Assembly: GCA_003254925.1 (NCBI GenBank)
Contig: QANZ01012116.1
Location: forward strand, 125,060-189,059
From: Chamaecrista fasciculata
Taxonomy: Eukaryota; Streptophyta; Magnoliopsida; Fabales; Fabaceae
Direction of reading: 5' to 3'
Length of the DNA: 64,000 bases
Shown: positions 33,885 to 45,599 of the stretch, in pieces
How the letters are laid out: each line of letters opens with the position of its first letter
Numbering within the stretch: position 1 is the stretch's first letter
Made by a program: the position numbers and the translations under genes
Notes under the pieces: generated by a model
What the model was told of the DNA's origin: nothing
The model's input: the letters and a program-made list of their open reading frames with translations, nothing else
The model's database searches: none

Positions 33885-34396
33885 TCTAGTGGTATCTTAA
33901 GGGATGATAAAGGCTTACGAGTATGGAGATTCTCCAAATTCATTGACAGTGGTGACTCACTCCTCGTAGAAGTATGAGGCATTCTTCTTAGCATTCAATT
34001 ATGCTCCTTCAAAAACTTGCATGGCACTATTTTTTAATCTAATTTCGCAATGGCTGTCAATCTTATTTCTTCGGCTAATTCTACTACTCATCACCTTTCA
34101 CCCATGATTGATTTTTGCAGGTCAAGGCTAAATGTCTACCGTGAAGCAAATATTTGTGACGACTCTCTTGCAAAAAGAGCCTTCAAGAACAGAAATGATT
34201 TTTTGATTTACAATGACATGCCCTTTTTGAATTTTGATTACGGGGCTGATTTGGCTGACAGGACTTTTCTTAGAAAATTAGGAATAGGTTAACTTTTGTT
34301 TTGGAACATGTATTTGCTTCTTTATCTTTCGTCTATTTGGTTTGTAATTTGACTCTTTATCTTCATGAATTTCACTTTATACGAGAAAAAAAAAAC
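33885..34396 (+). pseudogene. LINE remnant: RNase H domain and 3' tail
   Basis: The reading starts GGILRDDKGLRVWRFSKFID, continues after a stop as GILLSIQL, and then (after a further break) SPMIDFCRSRLNVYREANIC and DDSLAKRAFKNRND. This is the plant L1-type RNase H core (GG.LRD..G, E.WG...A, VYREAN..AD.LAK). It ends LADRTFLRKLGIG at 34292. A short A run at 34387-34396 after an untranslated stretch looks like the 3' tail. Several breaks make it old. No reverse transcriptase remains. Confidence 0.65.
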
Positions 34397-35334
34397 CTCT
34401 TATTTCTCACGGGACCCAAATTATAACCCAAAGGATGTTTGATAAGTTTGGATTTAAAAATTAAGCTTACTCTTTAGGTAATTAATATTATGAGTAAAGC
34501 CTAAACATGTTTAAGTAATACCCATTATTTCATATTATATTATATCAAATTAGATTGTGTTGAGTTTTAGTAATACTTAATATCTCATTATAATATTATG
34601 AGATTGTCATGTTAGATCGGATTAGGTCAAATCTATCGAGCGGGGCTGAAATGTCTTGATTTTTTTAGACTGGATCGAACCGATTTAGGGTCTGTTTGGG
34701 AGGCAGTTAATTTTAATCCAATCTCATCCAAATGGATGGGATGAGATTATTTTTTAATTGGATGAGATGAGATGATGTATTGGTGTTTGGGTGATTTTAG
34801 TGATAATGATGTTAAATAGGGTGTGAAATTATATAAAAGGGTATGTAATGATTGTGGTTGGTAGAAATAAGTTGATGGATTTTTGTAATTTGTATAGGGG
34901 TAGAAATGGTAGGAAATAATGAGATGAGATGGATATAATGAGATGAGATTATAGGTTTTTGGTTGTGTTTTGATTGAAATAATATTGAGATGAGATGATA
35001 TTGGGAAGTGTGATATAGTATTGGAAATTGTGAGGATGAGAAAATTTTGGATTGAGGGTTAGGGGTCAATCCAAATCCAAGTGGATGAGATTATGGGCCA
35101 AAATGAAAATAATATTGGAATTATTTTTTGACATACAATTTGGTCCATAAATTCGAACTGTTCCAATTAATCAATCTCTAACATGTATAAAAGATAACTG
35201 GGGCCTTGTAGAAAACCCCAATCATTAATAATGGGGTCTATTTATGAAATTGAACGACAAAAAATAACAAAGAATAGTTTAAGGACCAAATAGCAAATTA
35301 GAAAACAACACTAAATTCTAATAAAATGTGTGGT

Positions 35335-35489
35335 GAAAGGTTCATTTTGGTCCTAAATGTATGGCCTAATATTCATTTTGGTCCATTATTTTAATAAATG
35401 TTCAAATTGGTCCTAAATGTTAGCAAAATGATTAATGGTGGACCAAAATGAACATTAGGGCAAACATTTAGGACCAAATTAACCCTTTA
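35335..35489. repeat. Small nested fold-back repeat
   Basis: The left part AAGGTTCATTTTGGTCCTAA and the right part ending AGGACCAAATTAACCCTTTA are inverted. A related single arm lies at 14270-14345. Confidence 0.5.
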
Positions 35490-35626
35490 ACCCTTTTTTT
35501 TGAATCCAATGATTCAAGCCTGTACATACACGCGGGCCATTTTGTATTTTGTCCCTAAAAAAATATTACCGTTATTATTTAGGAAATAGTTTTAACTAAT
35601 CTCATAGTTTGATAAACAAAACAGAA

Positions 35627-36307
35627 NNNNNNNNNNNNNNNNNNNNNNNNNNNNNNNNNNNNNNNNNNNNNNNNNNNNNNNNNNNNNNNNNNNNNNNNNN
35701 NNNNNNNNNNNNNNNNNNNNNNNNNNNNNNNNNNNNNNNNNNNNNNNNNNNNNNNNNNNNNNNNNNNNNNNNNNNNNNNNNNNNNNNNNNNNNNNNNNNN
35801 NNNNNNNNNNNNNNNNNNNNNNNNNNNNNNNNNNNNNNNNNNNNNNNNNNNNNNNNNNNNNNNNNNNNNNNNNNNNNNNNNNNNNNNNNNNNNNNNNNNN
35901 NNNNNNNNNNNNNNNNNNNNNNNNNNNNNNNNNNNNNNNNNNNNNNNNNNNNNNNNNNNNNNNNNNNNNNNNNNNNNNNNNNNNNNNNNNNNNNNNNNNN
36001 NNNNNNNNNNNNNNNNNNNNNNNNNNNNNNNNNNNNNNNNNNNNNNNNNNNNNNNNNNNNNNNNNNNNNNNNNNNNNNNNNNNNNNNNNNNNNNNNNNNN
36101 NNNNNNNNNNNNNNNNNNNNNNNNNNNNNNNNNNNNNNNNNNNNNNNNNNNNNNNNNNNNNNNNNNNNNNNNNNNNNNNNNNNNNNNNNNNNNNNNNNNN
36201 NNNNNNNNNNNNNNNNNNNNNNNNNNNNNNNNNNNNNNNNNNNNNNNNNNNNNNNNNNNNNNNNNNNNNNNNNNNNNNNNNNNNNNNNNNNNNNNNNNNN
36301 NNNNNNN
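35627..36307. other. Assembly gap (681 N)
   Basis: All bases are N. The right edge opens directly into an AG microsatellite, which probably caused the break in assembly. Any open frame drawn through it is meaningless. Confidence 0.99.
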
Positions 36308-36361
<54 letters not shown>

Positions 36362-36379
36362 TGTGTGAGAGAGAGAGGT
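36308..36379. repeat. AG/TG microsatellite
   Basis: (AG)n from 36308 to 36358, then GTGTGTG and a second short AG run. It borders the assembly gap, so its true length is unknown. Confidence 0.9.
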
Positions 36380-36703
36380 GTGTGAGTGGAAAAGAGAATA
36401 AAAATAATGAGAAATGATAGATGGAGAGAGAAAATTATAAGTGTAATAAATAAGGGTATGTAAAATTACTATTTTGTCTAATTCTTTTTTTTATATTTGT
36501 ATTAAAGTAGAGGTAATTATAGGTGTATAAGTAGGGATAAATTAGTAATTGTAAGAGAAAATGAGATGATGTTGTGAATGAGATGATGATGTGGATGAGA
36601 TGAGATGAGATGAAGGTTTCAAAAAAAACACCAAATCAGTACTGTTCATCTAATCCTAGGATGAGATGAGATTATAATTAAACTCTCCCCAAACATACCC
36701 TTA

Positions 36704-38063
36704 AATTTTTGGGTCAAGTCGGGCCAGATCTAATTAAATATTTTGGGTCGGACCGAGTCAAATTTTTTAAGTCAAACCGGACTAACTGAATTTTTTTTTA
36801 AAAAAAAATCTGAATCCTTATATTGTTTGTACCTTTGGATTTGTTTGGAAGAACCACACCGGAAGGAATGACGCCATGACGAATTTTGGCATCGGCCGAT
36901 TGCCTACTTGATATAAATTTCAATATTTTAAATATTTCTTATTTTATATTATGAGGTTGAAATTTAAAATGGAGGCTATTAATTAATTGAATTGATTTAT
37001 TTTTAATGAAACATCTGGATCTGGTTAAGAAATTAAATACGCAAAAGAAGATGAAGTGATGAACTGTATTCAAAATTTACTCTTGTTAATACGGTGGCTG
37101 AAAAAATGGAAGCCTTTTTCTTTCTCTAATAAAATAAAAACCATCCAAAGAAACGTACCGTTCTCCAAGTGTAAGTGTGTAACATTTTCAAACTGATCAA
37201 CTGTTTACGAAATCTTTTGTTCTTTTTTTTGGTAGTTCGAAGGGGGCAATTCTTTTATGTTTTAATAAATATAAGAATTACTCTTATTAGATTTTTATTT
37301 TTGTAATTTATTTAGACAACTATTCTATTGAAGTAAAAGTAACATATGTAGTTTTGCTGTATTTATAGTTTTTCATCAGTTGATTGTTTCTAATAAAAAA
37401 TATTTTAAGATATATAATCACTATAAATCTATATTTCAATTTTTTATTTTGAACCAATTCATATTATTATTTAGGTGATTTAATTTTCATTATCTTGATG
37501 ATCAAAATATAATTTGAAAACCAAAATAATCATTTAAACTTAAAATCATAACAAAAGAAAAATAAGTTTGGATAAATACTTAACCTATTATATTGAGTAT
37601 AATTCTATTTGGATTTGAACCTAGGCTCAAACTCATTTACATAAAAGCTTATAGCTTGGCCAAATCTGACTCATAAAGAGCTTTACTTCCCAATCTTCCA
37701 CCCTTTTAAAGTTTAAGAGAATCAATGATTCTCTCACTCATGCCACTCAAGTTTCTATGCCCAAATAATTTGATGTCAACAAAAAAAAAATGGTTGTCAT
37801 TTTAAGATTTTAAAGATATGGGTTTATGCTTCTTAGGCTAAGGTCAATATGAGTTCAAATTATTTATTTTAAAAAGTTGTATTTCTTTAAGTTTGTAAAT
37901 AAATAAATAGACCTGATCAAAATAAATAAATGTGTAAACAATCAATTGAAATTATCATTATTTATTCTATATTTTTTGGCGATTAATCTTCTCAAATTAT
38001 ACATTAATAAAGTATGAAAATATAAAATTCGATAAATTAAATAATTCTTTTACTACTTTTTAT
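36704..38063. other. AT-rich intergenic stretch
   Basis: No gene and no repeat with defined ends. One GC-richer patch (36700-36780) has GGGTCGGACCGAG-type text also seen at 34670 and 14080, perhaps an unrecognised repeat. Confidence 0.4.
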
Positions 38064-38072
38064 TTTAAAATA

Positions 38073-39172
38073 GGCCAAAGTGCGAATTTGGTCCTGTAAC
38101 TTTGCTCCAAATCCGAAATCAGTTCTATATCTTTTTTTGTCTCGAATTTGGTCCTGTAGCTTTGCTCAAGGTCCCAAATCAGTCCTATATCTTTTTTGTC
38201 CCAATTTTGGTCCCATATGTTTTTTGAAAACCTTTCACCGTTAGTCCTCCGTCCCTTTTAAATTACAGTTTAGTCCTGAAAACATCAAGTCCCTTTCACT
38301 TTAGTCCATGACTATCAAAATGAAAGTGAAAGAGAGCATCCCTGAAGATTCTCAAACCTTACACCTTGGTCCCTAATCCATGAATTCTTAATGATTTATA
38401 ATAGAAATGTAAAAACAACACAAATTAAAGCAAATGACAGGGGGACCAAAACTGAAAACGTAGAAAATTTAAAAGTCACCGGAAAACGTACGAAAATCGC
38501 CGAGAAACTCAAGAACTCATCCAAAAACCCCAATCTTCACTGAAATTTCACTCAAATAATTGCCCTCAAATACTTTAAGAAAGAATTTTCGAAAATCCAA
38601 ACTTTCTTCTATCACCTCCCTCCTCAAAAGTTTGGATTTTCGAAAATTCTTTCTTAAAGCATTTGAGGACGATTATTTGAGTGAGATTTCAGTGAGGATT
38701 GAGGTTTTTGAATGAGATCTTGAGTTTCTCAGCGATTTCCGTACGCTTTCCGACGAGTTTTGGGCATTTTCCGGTGGGTAATTTTCTACGTTTTTAGTTT
38801 TGGTCCCTCTATCATTTGTTTTAATTTGTGTTGTTTTTGTATGTCTATTCCATTTCATGAAGAATTAATGGATTAGGGACCAATATGTAAAGTTTGAGAA
38901 TCTTCAGGGATGCACTTTCACTTTCATTTTGATAGTCAGGGACTAAAGTGAAAGGGACTTGATGTTTTCAGGACTAAACTGTAATTTAAAATGGACGAAC
39001 GACTAATGGTGGGAGGTTTTCAAAACATATAGGACCAAAACTGAGGTAAAAAAGATATAGGACTGATTTGGGACCTAGAGCAAAGATTCAGGACCAAATT
39101 TGAGACAAAAAAAGATATAAGACTGATTTGGAACCTGAAGCAAAGTTACAGGACCAAATTCACACTTTGGCC
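38073..39172. mobile_element. Giant fold-back MULE-like element, GGCCAAAGT family, exact 9-bp TSD
   Basis: 1100 bp forming one long imperfect palindrome centred near 38615 with arms of about 540 bp. Ends are GGCCAAAGTGCGAATTTGGT and the complement of GGCCAAAGTGTGAATTTGGT. The duplication TTTAAAATA lies at 38064-38072 and 39173-39181. The outer arms are the usual 'TTTGGTCCTGTAACTTTGCT' phrases. The inner arms (about 38440-38780) hold less repetitive sequence present once in each orientation, for example TTCGAAAATCCAAACTTTC. A transcript would form a long hairpin. Confidence 0.8.
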
Positions 39173-39398
39173 TTTAAAATATAATAAAGTAATTGTACAA
39201 GGTCATTTTAATATATGAAAGAGCAGTAAGTAATATATTTTTTTTATCATAATTCCAAGGAAAAACTGTCCATTTTTGCTCCTCTTTGTTTCCTTTACTA
39301 ATTATATTTTCTTTATCCAATTTTACTATTATAAGATTAAAAAATATAATGAATTTTACAAGTTTCTTATTGAGCATTTGATACTATAATTTTTTAAA

Positions 39399-39799
39399 GG
39401 GTAAATTACACTTTGATACCCTGTGGTTTAACTCTATTTCACTTTGGTACCCCGCGGTTTGAAACCTGAAACTTTGGTACCTTGTGGTATTTTCCATTAA
39501 TACTTTGGTATCCTTAGGAGCTATTTTGTAATTTTAATCATAACAAAGTTTGCAAAAATTACATATTGACCCCAAAAATTTTTAAAAGTTTTCATTTTTA
39601 GTCCCTAAATAATATGTCTCTAGGGACCTATTTGCAATTTTTTGAAATAATTTTGGGGTCAATATGTAATTTTTGCAAAATTTATTATAGTTAAAATTAC
39701 AAAATAGCTCCAAAGGGTACCAAAGTGTTAATGGAGAATACCACAGAGTACCAAAGTGAAATAGAGTCAAACTACAGGGTATCAAAGTGTAATTTACCC
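39399..39799. mobile_element. Fold-back MITE, older copy of the 7567-7996 family
   Basis: 401 bp with ends GGGTAAATTACACTTTGATA and the inverse (AGTGTAATTTACCC). The right arm lacks one of the repeated phrases. Flanks TTTTTTAAA and TTTTTTATT match at 7 of 9 positions, a decayed duplication. Confidence 0.7.
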
Positions 39800-39809
39800 T
39801 TTTTTATTT

Positions 39810-40735
39810 ATAGGAAATATAATTTTTAATTATATTATTGTCCAATATATTAAAAAAAACTTGTTTAAATGACTTTAAAAACTTCTGTAAAATGTTCGTA
39901 TGAATGTCACATTCTTACGTTCAACTTCAATAATTTTGAAAATGGGTGTTGGATTGGAGGTTTCTTCAGACATCTCGGCAGCTGCTCTATACTTCGGGTG
40001 TTGGTGTCGGCTAGTTGCGTTTGTTCTGTGTATGTTTGATAAAATTCAAATATGCCTTTAATTATTAAAATAACTATTTATCTTTCAATAAAACAATATG
40101 TACAACATTTTTAACTTATATTGTTCAACTTTAAAATATAATTTAATTTACAAAACCATAAATTATTAATATCTTTATAAAAAATCTGATACACTTTAAT
40201 AGTAAATAATAAAAATTTCAAAATTTATAATTACAAAATAATTATAGTCAATAGTTTGCAATAGTAATTTAACAGTAAATATAATTGAATCTAAAATAAT
40301 AATTCAATAATGACAAATAATTTATAAAAAAAATATAAACAAAAAAAAATACAATTCAAAGTTTCCAAAATTGATTAAGAAAATAATAAAAATATATTAA
40401 TTATAAAGTGAGAGAGTGGTTGAAGCATAAAAAGTTAAATCTTAAGGATATTTTAATTAATTGATTCTATAAAAAAAAAAATAATCTTATATCATGGAAA
40501 TACAAGATTCTCAAACCTTAAAACTGTAAAATTCATGGGATCGATATTTTTTTTTAATGATCTTATACTCTTAAAAAAATTTATAATTCATATACTAAAC
40601 GTCTCTTTATTATATTATTCTCTCTGTCCCAAAATATCTACTTTGTTAGAAGATTTTCTTTGTTCCAAAATATCTAATATTTTACAAAATCAAGAAAATA
40701 TTAATTATTTATTTACCATTTTATCCCTTTTAAAA
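39810..40735. other. AT-rich intergenic stretch
   Basis: No gene or defined repeat is recognised; mostly A/T-rich text with poly-A and poly-T runs. Confidence 0.4.
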
Positions 40736-40752
40736 GTCAAAGCTATTGAATT

Positions 40753-40849
40753 TTTTTTTTTTTGGTTTCCCAATATATCCCCCAGCCCGATGGGCTAAAG
40801 ACTAATCCTCCGCGGATCTAAGCTCCATTTAAGGGTTTGTCGATGGGCT
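40753..40849 (-). mobile_element. 5'-truncated tRNA-derived SINE with 14-bp TSD
   Basis: The 3' part of the SINE family whose fuller copy is at 52984-53155. On the plus strand it opens with a T run (the A tail) and reads CCCAGCCCGATGGGCTAAAG, GGATCTAAGCTCCATTTAAG, GGGTTTGTCGATGGGCT. The exact 14-bp duplication AAAGCTATTGAATT lies at 40739-40752 and 40850-40863. Confidence 0.8.
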
Positions 40850-41106
40850 AAAGCTATTGAATTAGTGAGAGTAACTAAGAGTAATTTAATGAGGACAATT
40901 TAGTCTTTTAATCTCATATTTCTCTTTTCGGCAAAAAAAAATCTCATATTTCTCTTCATTTTAGATAAATTAATTATTTCCTTAATTTATGTGTATTTAC
41001 TTTAAAAATAGTTAATTTGAGAGGGAGTACTACCCTTGTTTTATGTATAAAATAAGTATAAATTTTTATGATAACACATGTTAGTAAAAAAAAAAATATT
41101 ATAACT

Positions 41107-41169
41107 CAGATTCGTGGAGGATTAGTCCTTAGCCCATCAAGCTGGGGATACTTGGACAACCAAAAAAAC
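41107..41169 (+). mobile_element. Strongly 5'-truncated SINE with 9-bp TSD
   Basis: Only the last 60 bases of the SINE family remain (GGATTAGTCCTTAGCCCATC ... GGGGATACTTGG) followed by an A run. The duplication ATTATAACT lies at 41098-41106 and 41170-41178. Confidence 0.65.
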
Positions 41170-41381
41170 ATTATAACTATCATATACATGGTAAGTGTAA
41201 AAAATAAACTTAACAAATTTAAGTGCTATTCTGTAACGGATGAGTTTAGTAGTAAAAATTCAAAGAATCTTATCTATATCATTTTCATGATAAAATAAAC
41301 CACTTTCTTTTTCTTCTTTTTTTGTCCTAAAACCACTATTTTTTTTTGTCATTAAATCACTTTTTGTTCTTTTTTTTTTGG

Positions 41382-41660
41382 TCTAATCATGGATACCCAT
41401 GACACAGATACAGACCCTGCTTGAAATGGGGAGGGGAAGGAGCTCTACAAGGGAAACAACAAATCTCAAACACACAGCCCTTAAGCTCCAAGAACCCTAA
41501 CGTCACTACAAGGACGCCCTAAGGCCCGGCAACACACCGGGTGGAGGCACCTCCGGCGAACACGACAAGAACTACCAAAAACAGAAAAAAGGCAACACAC
41601 CTTCCAGATCTAGCCTAAAAACTAAAAGATTTACAACCCAGCTCAACAAGGTGTGTTGCC
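41382..41660 (-). mobile_element. Probable retroposed segment with A tail, minus strand
   Basis: On the minus strand a GC-richer block (GGTGTGTTGCCGGGCCTTAG, GAGCTCCTTCCCCTCCCC, CAGGGTCTGTATCTG) ends in a 10-base A tail at about 41372-41381. The abrupt composition change and tail suggest a LINE 3' end or processed copy. No coding frame or clear duplication was found. Confidence 0.4.
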
Positions 41661-41879
41661 TTGAGTGTTCTAGTCATTTTTTAATGTAAATTTTGTATTT
41701 ATGTTGAGCTAAACGTCCAAAAGAATAAAAAAATGATGGAACATATATATACTTCCTTTGGCCCAATGAGCTAACCTCTTATAAACATTACCTTATTTTC
41801 TGAGTGCATGGCCCAATGAATTTATTTCTCATCTCAAAATGATGATCATCACCAATGGAGACCTTTATCCTTCTTTTTT

Positions 41880-42655
41880 TCCTTGTAATTTTGATCCTTC
41901 AAACTTCTCAGAAGTTTCACTACTTAATTTCAATAACTGTATGTAATCATATTTATCTCATTTCAATTTTGAATGCGACAAGTCTCGAGTAACATGTTGC
42001 TTTTGACAAGTCTTTTATTTGTCCAGTTGAGACCATCAGCAAACAAGGTCAAATTGAGCTCTAAAAGTAAGTACACTCGTTTCACAATCAAACGAGTAAA
42101 ATTGATCATATATCTCTTGTTTTAAGTCTGATTATGATGAGTTCAGAGCTATGGGTTAGTCTTACGAGTCATTTTTCTGTCCTATTGGGGCTGTCAACAA
42201 TTAGGGTCAAATTGGACTCGAAAGTAGTTTTTTTATAATTTTTCATTTTTTGATTCTAGAATTACTTTCAAACCTAATTGACCTCATTCTTTATGATCCT
42301 AATTGAGCTGAAAAATGACTCAACAGGTGTAATCTTTAGCTCCGAGCTCGTCACAATCAAACTTGAAACGAGAGAGATATGACCAATCTCACTCATATAA
42401 TTGTGAAAATAATGACTTGCTTTCGGAGCTCAATTTGACATTGTTTGCTTACGGCCCTAACCAGACAAAGAAAGTACTCATCAAAAGCAACATGTAACTT
42501 GAGATTCGTTGCATTCAAACCACATTCAATTATTGGGTGAAATTTTTTAGAAATTTGGAGAACCAAAATTGCAAAAAAAAAAAAAAAGATAAAAGGTTGT
42601 ATTGCAACTTACCTTAAAGATAATGGACCAAAATTACACTTTGGCCAAGAATATT
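41880..42655. repeat. Repeat insertion in copy A of the duplication
   Basis: Text of the fold-back type (TGATCCTTCAAACTTCTCAG at left; GGACCAAAATTACACTTTGG CC at right, ending about 42650) that is absent from copy B. Inverted correspondence between the sides is weak, so the superfamily is open. Confidence 0.4.
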
Positions 42656-42693
42656 TGTAGGAAATGAAAAACAAATTATCATAATCTTATTAA

Positions 42694-42986
42694 AGTATAT
42701 TTGGATTAGAGATTAAAGAATAAAAGGGAAAGGAGGAGGAGAGAGACCTCTCCCCTTCATTTTGAAAGTTAAAGATTGAAGGAGAAGAGAGTAAGGGGTT
42801 AACTCTTATTCCCTCATTTTCTTCCTCCCTTCACAAATTCTAAATCCCCAATTGAGATATTATAGAAGAGGGGTTACTTCCCAAACAAAGAGAAGAGTAG
42901 AATAAGATCAATCTTCTCTCTCATTCCTTCCCTTCCCCCTCCAATCTCTCCCCTTTTTTCTCTCTCCAATTATCCCAACAAGCCCT
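42694..42986. mobile_element. Harbinger-like MITE in copy A
   Basis: Ends AAGTATATTTGGATTAGAG and (complement) AGGGCTTGTTGGGATAATTG are roughly inverted, with TTA at each side. The interior has GA-rich left and CT-rich right halves (GGAAAGGAGGAGGAGAGAGA against CCTTCCCCCTCCAATCTCTC). Absent from copy B, so inserted after the duplication. Confidence 0.5.
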
Positions 42987-43389
42987 TAAGAAAAAAGATC
43001 ATTGACCCTTACATTTTTCTTTCTTCACTTTAGCTCACACGAAAAACTCACATTCTCTCAATAATAAAAGAGACATTGAAATATATTATACTACAAAAGT
43101 TAAGATTTTTTTCTGTAAAAGGGAACATATAAAGATGGCCCATAATTCAGCAAGAAGGCTAGTACCACTTCCAAGAAAGCAAGCAAAACCTTTAATCCAA
43201 TTCCCATTGTTACTTCTAATACCTCCAGCCACAATTTTCCCAATACCATCTCAATTGATTGTTAAGACGCAAAGAACAAAAAAATGAAACTTATCAGTAG
43301 ACTAAACTGATTGTTGAAGCCCCATGGATTTTATTTTATGAAGTAGCTATATATATATATGATGAATTAATGTGCTATTTTAAGTTCTG

Positions 43390-43455
43390 TTTTGTAGCTT
43401 TCCCTATTGGTGAACCAATTTCATGAATTGGAAAGCTAGAAGATTTAAGCTTCAA
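43390..43455. other. 66-bp block identical in both duplication copies, with hairpin potential
   Basis: Identical to 52561-52626 while the sequence around it has diverged and gained indels. It contains TAGCTTTCC and GGAAAGCTA in inverted arrangement, and inside that TTGGTGAACCAA. Function unknown. Confidence 0.55.
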
Positions 43456-44336
43456 CCTCATTATGAGAAAGCAAGTTGAAGGGTCATATCTACATCAATG
43501 ATTGCAATGAAAGAAAGAACTTCAAAGGCAAAGACAGATATTCACACTATTCTTCCTTACCTATGACAGTGGTACAAAAGAGATATGGAAAACTTACTCA
43601 TGAATCCACTTAATTATGTTTCTCTTCTGGGTAATGTTATTTTGGGGGGGAAATTAGTGGTGATCCTAAAGCAGTACCGTGAAACATAGCTAATCTTTCA
43701 TGAAGCCATTTATTTTAGTTTTCAGTTGTTTCCTTGTGTTCACTCACTTGCAAGATCCTTGATTATGGCAAATGAGTGAATGACATAAGAATACATTTAG
43801 GCTTTGAAGATCTGTTAACTATATGCTTCTAAAATAATATGATGGGGGAGTGCAAGTCTTGAGAATTTGAAGATCAAGATTAAAGAACATCATGTTTTGT
43901 TTTCAGTTTGGGCTAGCTTGTGTTTTGTCCTAACACATTATAACTTTCTTGCTGGGATATCAGAACAAGTGGGAAGAAAATAAGGGTTGAAGTTTTTCTA
44001 ACCCATGCTAAATTGGTTACAAGAAACAATATGATAAACTAATTTAGGTATATTAATAATGGAGGTTAATGTTTTGTCGCATCAATGAAGTAGGAGGTGG
44101 TATTTTGTACATGATTAGTGTACCTAAATGATTAGTCATATTTAGCGAATACTTTGACAAATAATTATGAAATTGAAATAGTACGAAGTCAAATTTAGCA
44201 TAGTAATAAAAAAGCATAAAAGAATGATTCTTGAGTTTTATGTTGTTTCACATAAACGATATTTATGTAAACATACCATAACTTTAGATAGAGACGACAT
44301 GTTTTAAGGTTAATTTTAGAACAACTTAAAGAATTT

Positions 44337-44380
44337 GCCCCACATCGGCTGATGACTAAAGAAAAATATACTTTATAAAT
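44337..44380 (+). promoter_or_regulatory. USE-like plus TATA-like module, copy 1
   Basis: GCCCCACATCG followed about 25 bp later by TTATAAAT. It resembles the plant snRNA upstream sequence element (RTCCCACATCG) and TATA box. The first element has one mismatch. No snRNA follows. Confidence 0.35.
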
Positions 44381-44553
44381 AGTTAACAGACATAGACAAT
44401 CGTTCAAATTTAGCAAACATAAAAACCAAAAATAACATTTAACCTAACTCACAAAAGTTTGCTAAACTTGACCTTTTCTCTCTATATAGAGCCTATTTAT
44501 ATAGCATGAGAAATTTATTAGATAGGAGATTATATCTTTCCTATTATTACCAA

Positions 44554-44975
44554 TTATATATTATATTTGAACCCATTTGGATTAGTCTACAAGTTAAACG
44601 AGTCAACCTATAAGGTCAACACTTCTTTTATATAGTAAATTATTTTTTAACATGATTATAAAATAATAATATGATGAAAAATAAATAAAAATATAATGAA
44701 TCTTGTAAATTATTAGTAATATTTATGTTTTTATTTATATATTAATTATAATTATTCATTTGATTTTATAATAAAAAATTTATATATAATTATGTTTGAT
44801 TCTAAAAACTAATATGATTTTTGAAAAATTATAATTTAAAAAACATAATATGAAAGGATAGTATGTCAATAATAATATTTAAATATATATAGTTTATATT
44901 TAAAATAATTATATATTATAAAATTTTAAAAATAAAATAAAATATGTGGGCTACCCGCCCTATGCCCATTTAGCC
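44554..44975. repeat. 422-bp repeat, copy 1
   Basis: Matches 50849-51270 at all but two positions by my reading, without gaps, although the flanks differ. It begins TTATATATTATATTTGAACC and ends CCCTATGCCCATTTAGCC. Here the text continues past the shared end (CGCAAGCAAAATGGC). Probably part of a mobile element of unknown class. Confidence 0.75.
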
Positions 44976-45599
44976 CGCAAGCAAAATGGCTAACCCATTT
45001 AGGTCAAAACAAGTTTATTTTGTGATGTTCAAATTCGTTCATTTAACAAGCACAGCGAATTGACCCATAAACTTTGATCCTTTTAAACAATGTTAACTAC
45101 ATGTGGCCGTCTAAAAAAACATTTTTTTTAAAAAAAAGAGTATCTAGATTTGACATGTTTCTTAAATTAAAAAATAAAAATAAAAGTCTTGTAACTCAAT
45201 CAATTATTAGTGTAATTCCAAATTGATTACAAATTCTTCATTGGCTTCGTTCAGGAAGATCAACCACTCCCTATTTTTTTTATTTTTCTAATAATAATAT
45301 ATTTTAAATTTATTTTTATTAAAATTAATCTAATTAAATTTATTTATTTTATTCATTAATAAATTAGAATATTAATTACAAATTATTAAAACATAAAAAA
45401 ATTATTATCTTAAATTTCCAAAATTTTATTATTATTTAAACTTATTATTTATTTTTTTTTTGGCCTGAAAACTTATTATTTATTTAAAATATAGAAAACA
45501 TTAAAAATTTATTATTCTTAAATTTTACTTTTAAACATACTAATAGTAATAAAAGTTAAAACATTTTATTCTTAAATTTTACTTTTAAACATTAAAAAA

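Larger units (their letters stand above)
34688..36700. mobile_element. PIF/Harbinger-like MITE family element interrupted by an assembly gap
   Basis: The left end GGGTCTGTTTGGGAGGCAG and the right end (complement GGGTATGTTTGGGGAG) are inverted and flanked by TTA at 34685-34687 and 36701-36703, as expected for Harbinger-type insertions. The interior repeats GATGAGATGAGATGA on both sides. A 155-bp fold-back repeat (35335-35489) is nested inside. The true length is unknown because 681 bases are N. It may be one element or two neighbours of the same family. Confidence 0.6.
41690..44430. repeat. Segmental duplication, copy A
   Basis: Large parts align with 52240-53660 in the same order: GTCCAAAAGAATAA; CTCATCTCAA.ATGATGATCAT; AACTGATTGTTGAAGCCCCAT; the 66-bp identical block 43390-43455; AAGAACTTCAAAGGCAAAGAC; GAATTTGAAGAT.AAGAT; TTTGGGCTAGCTTG. 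Copy A is longer mainly because of inserted repeats (about 41880-43010). No protein gene was recognised in either copy. Confidence 0.7.

Noticed and set aside
35609-36385. 258-codon frame through the N gap
   Set aside because: It is an artefact of translating N; the only real residues come from the AG microsatellite.
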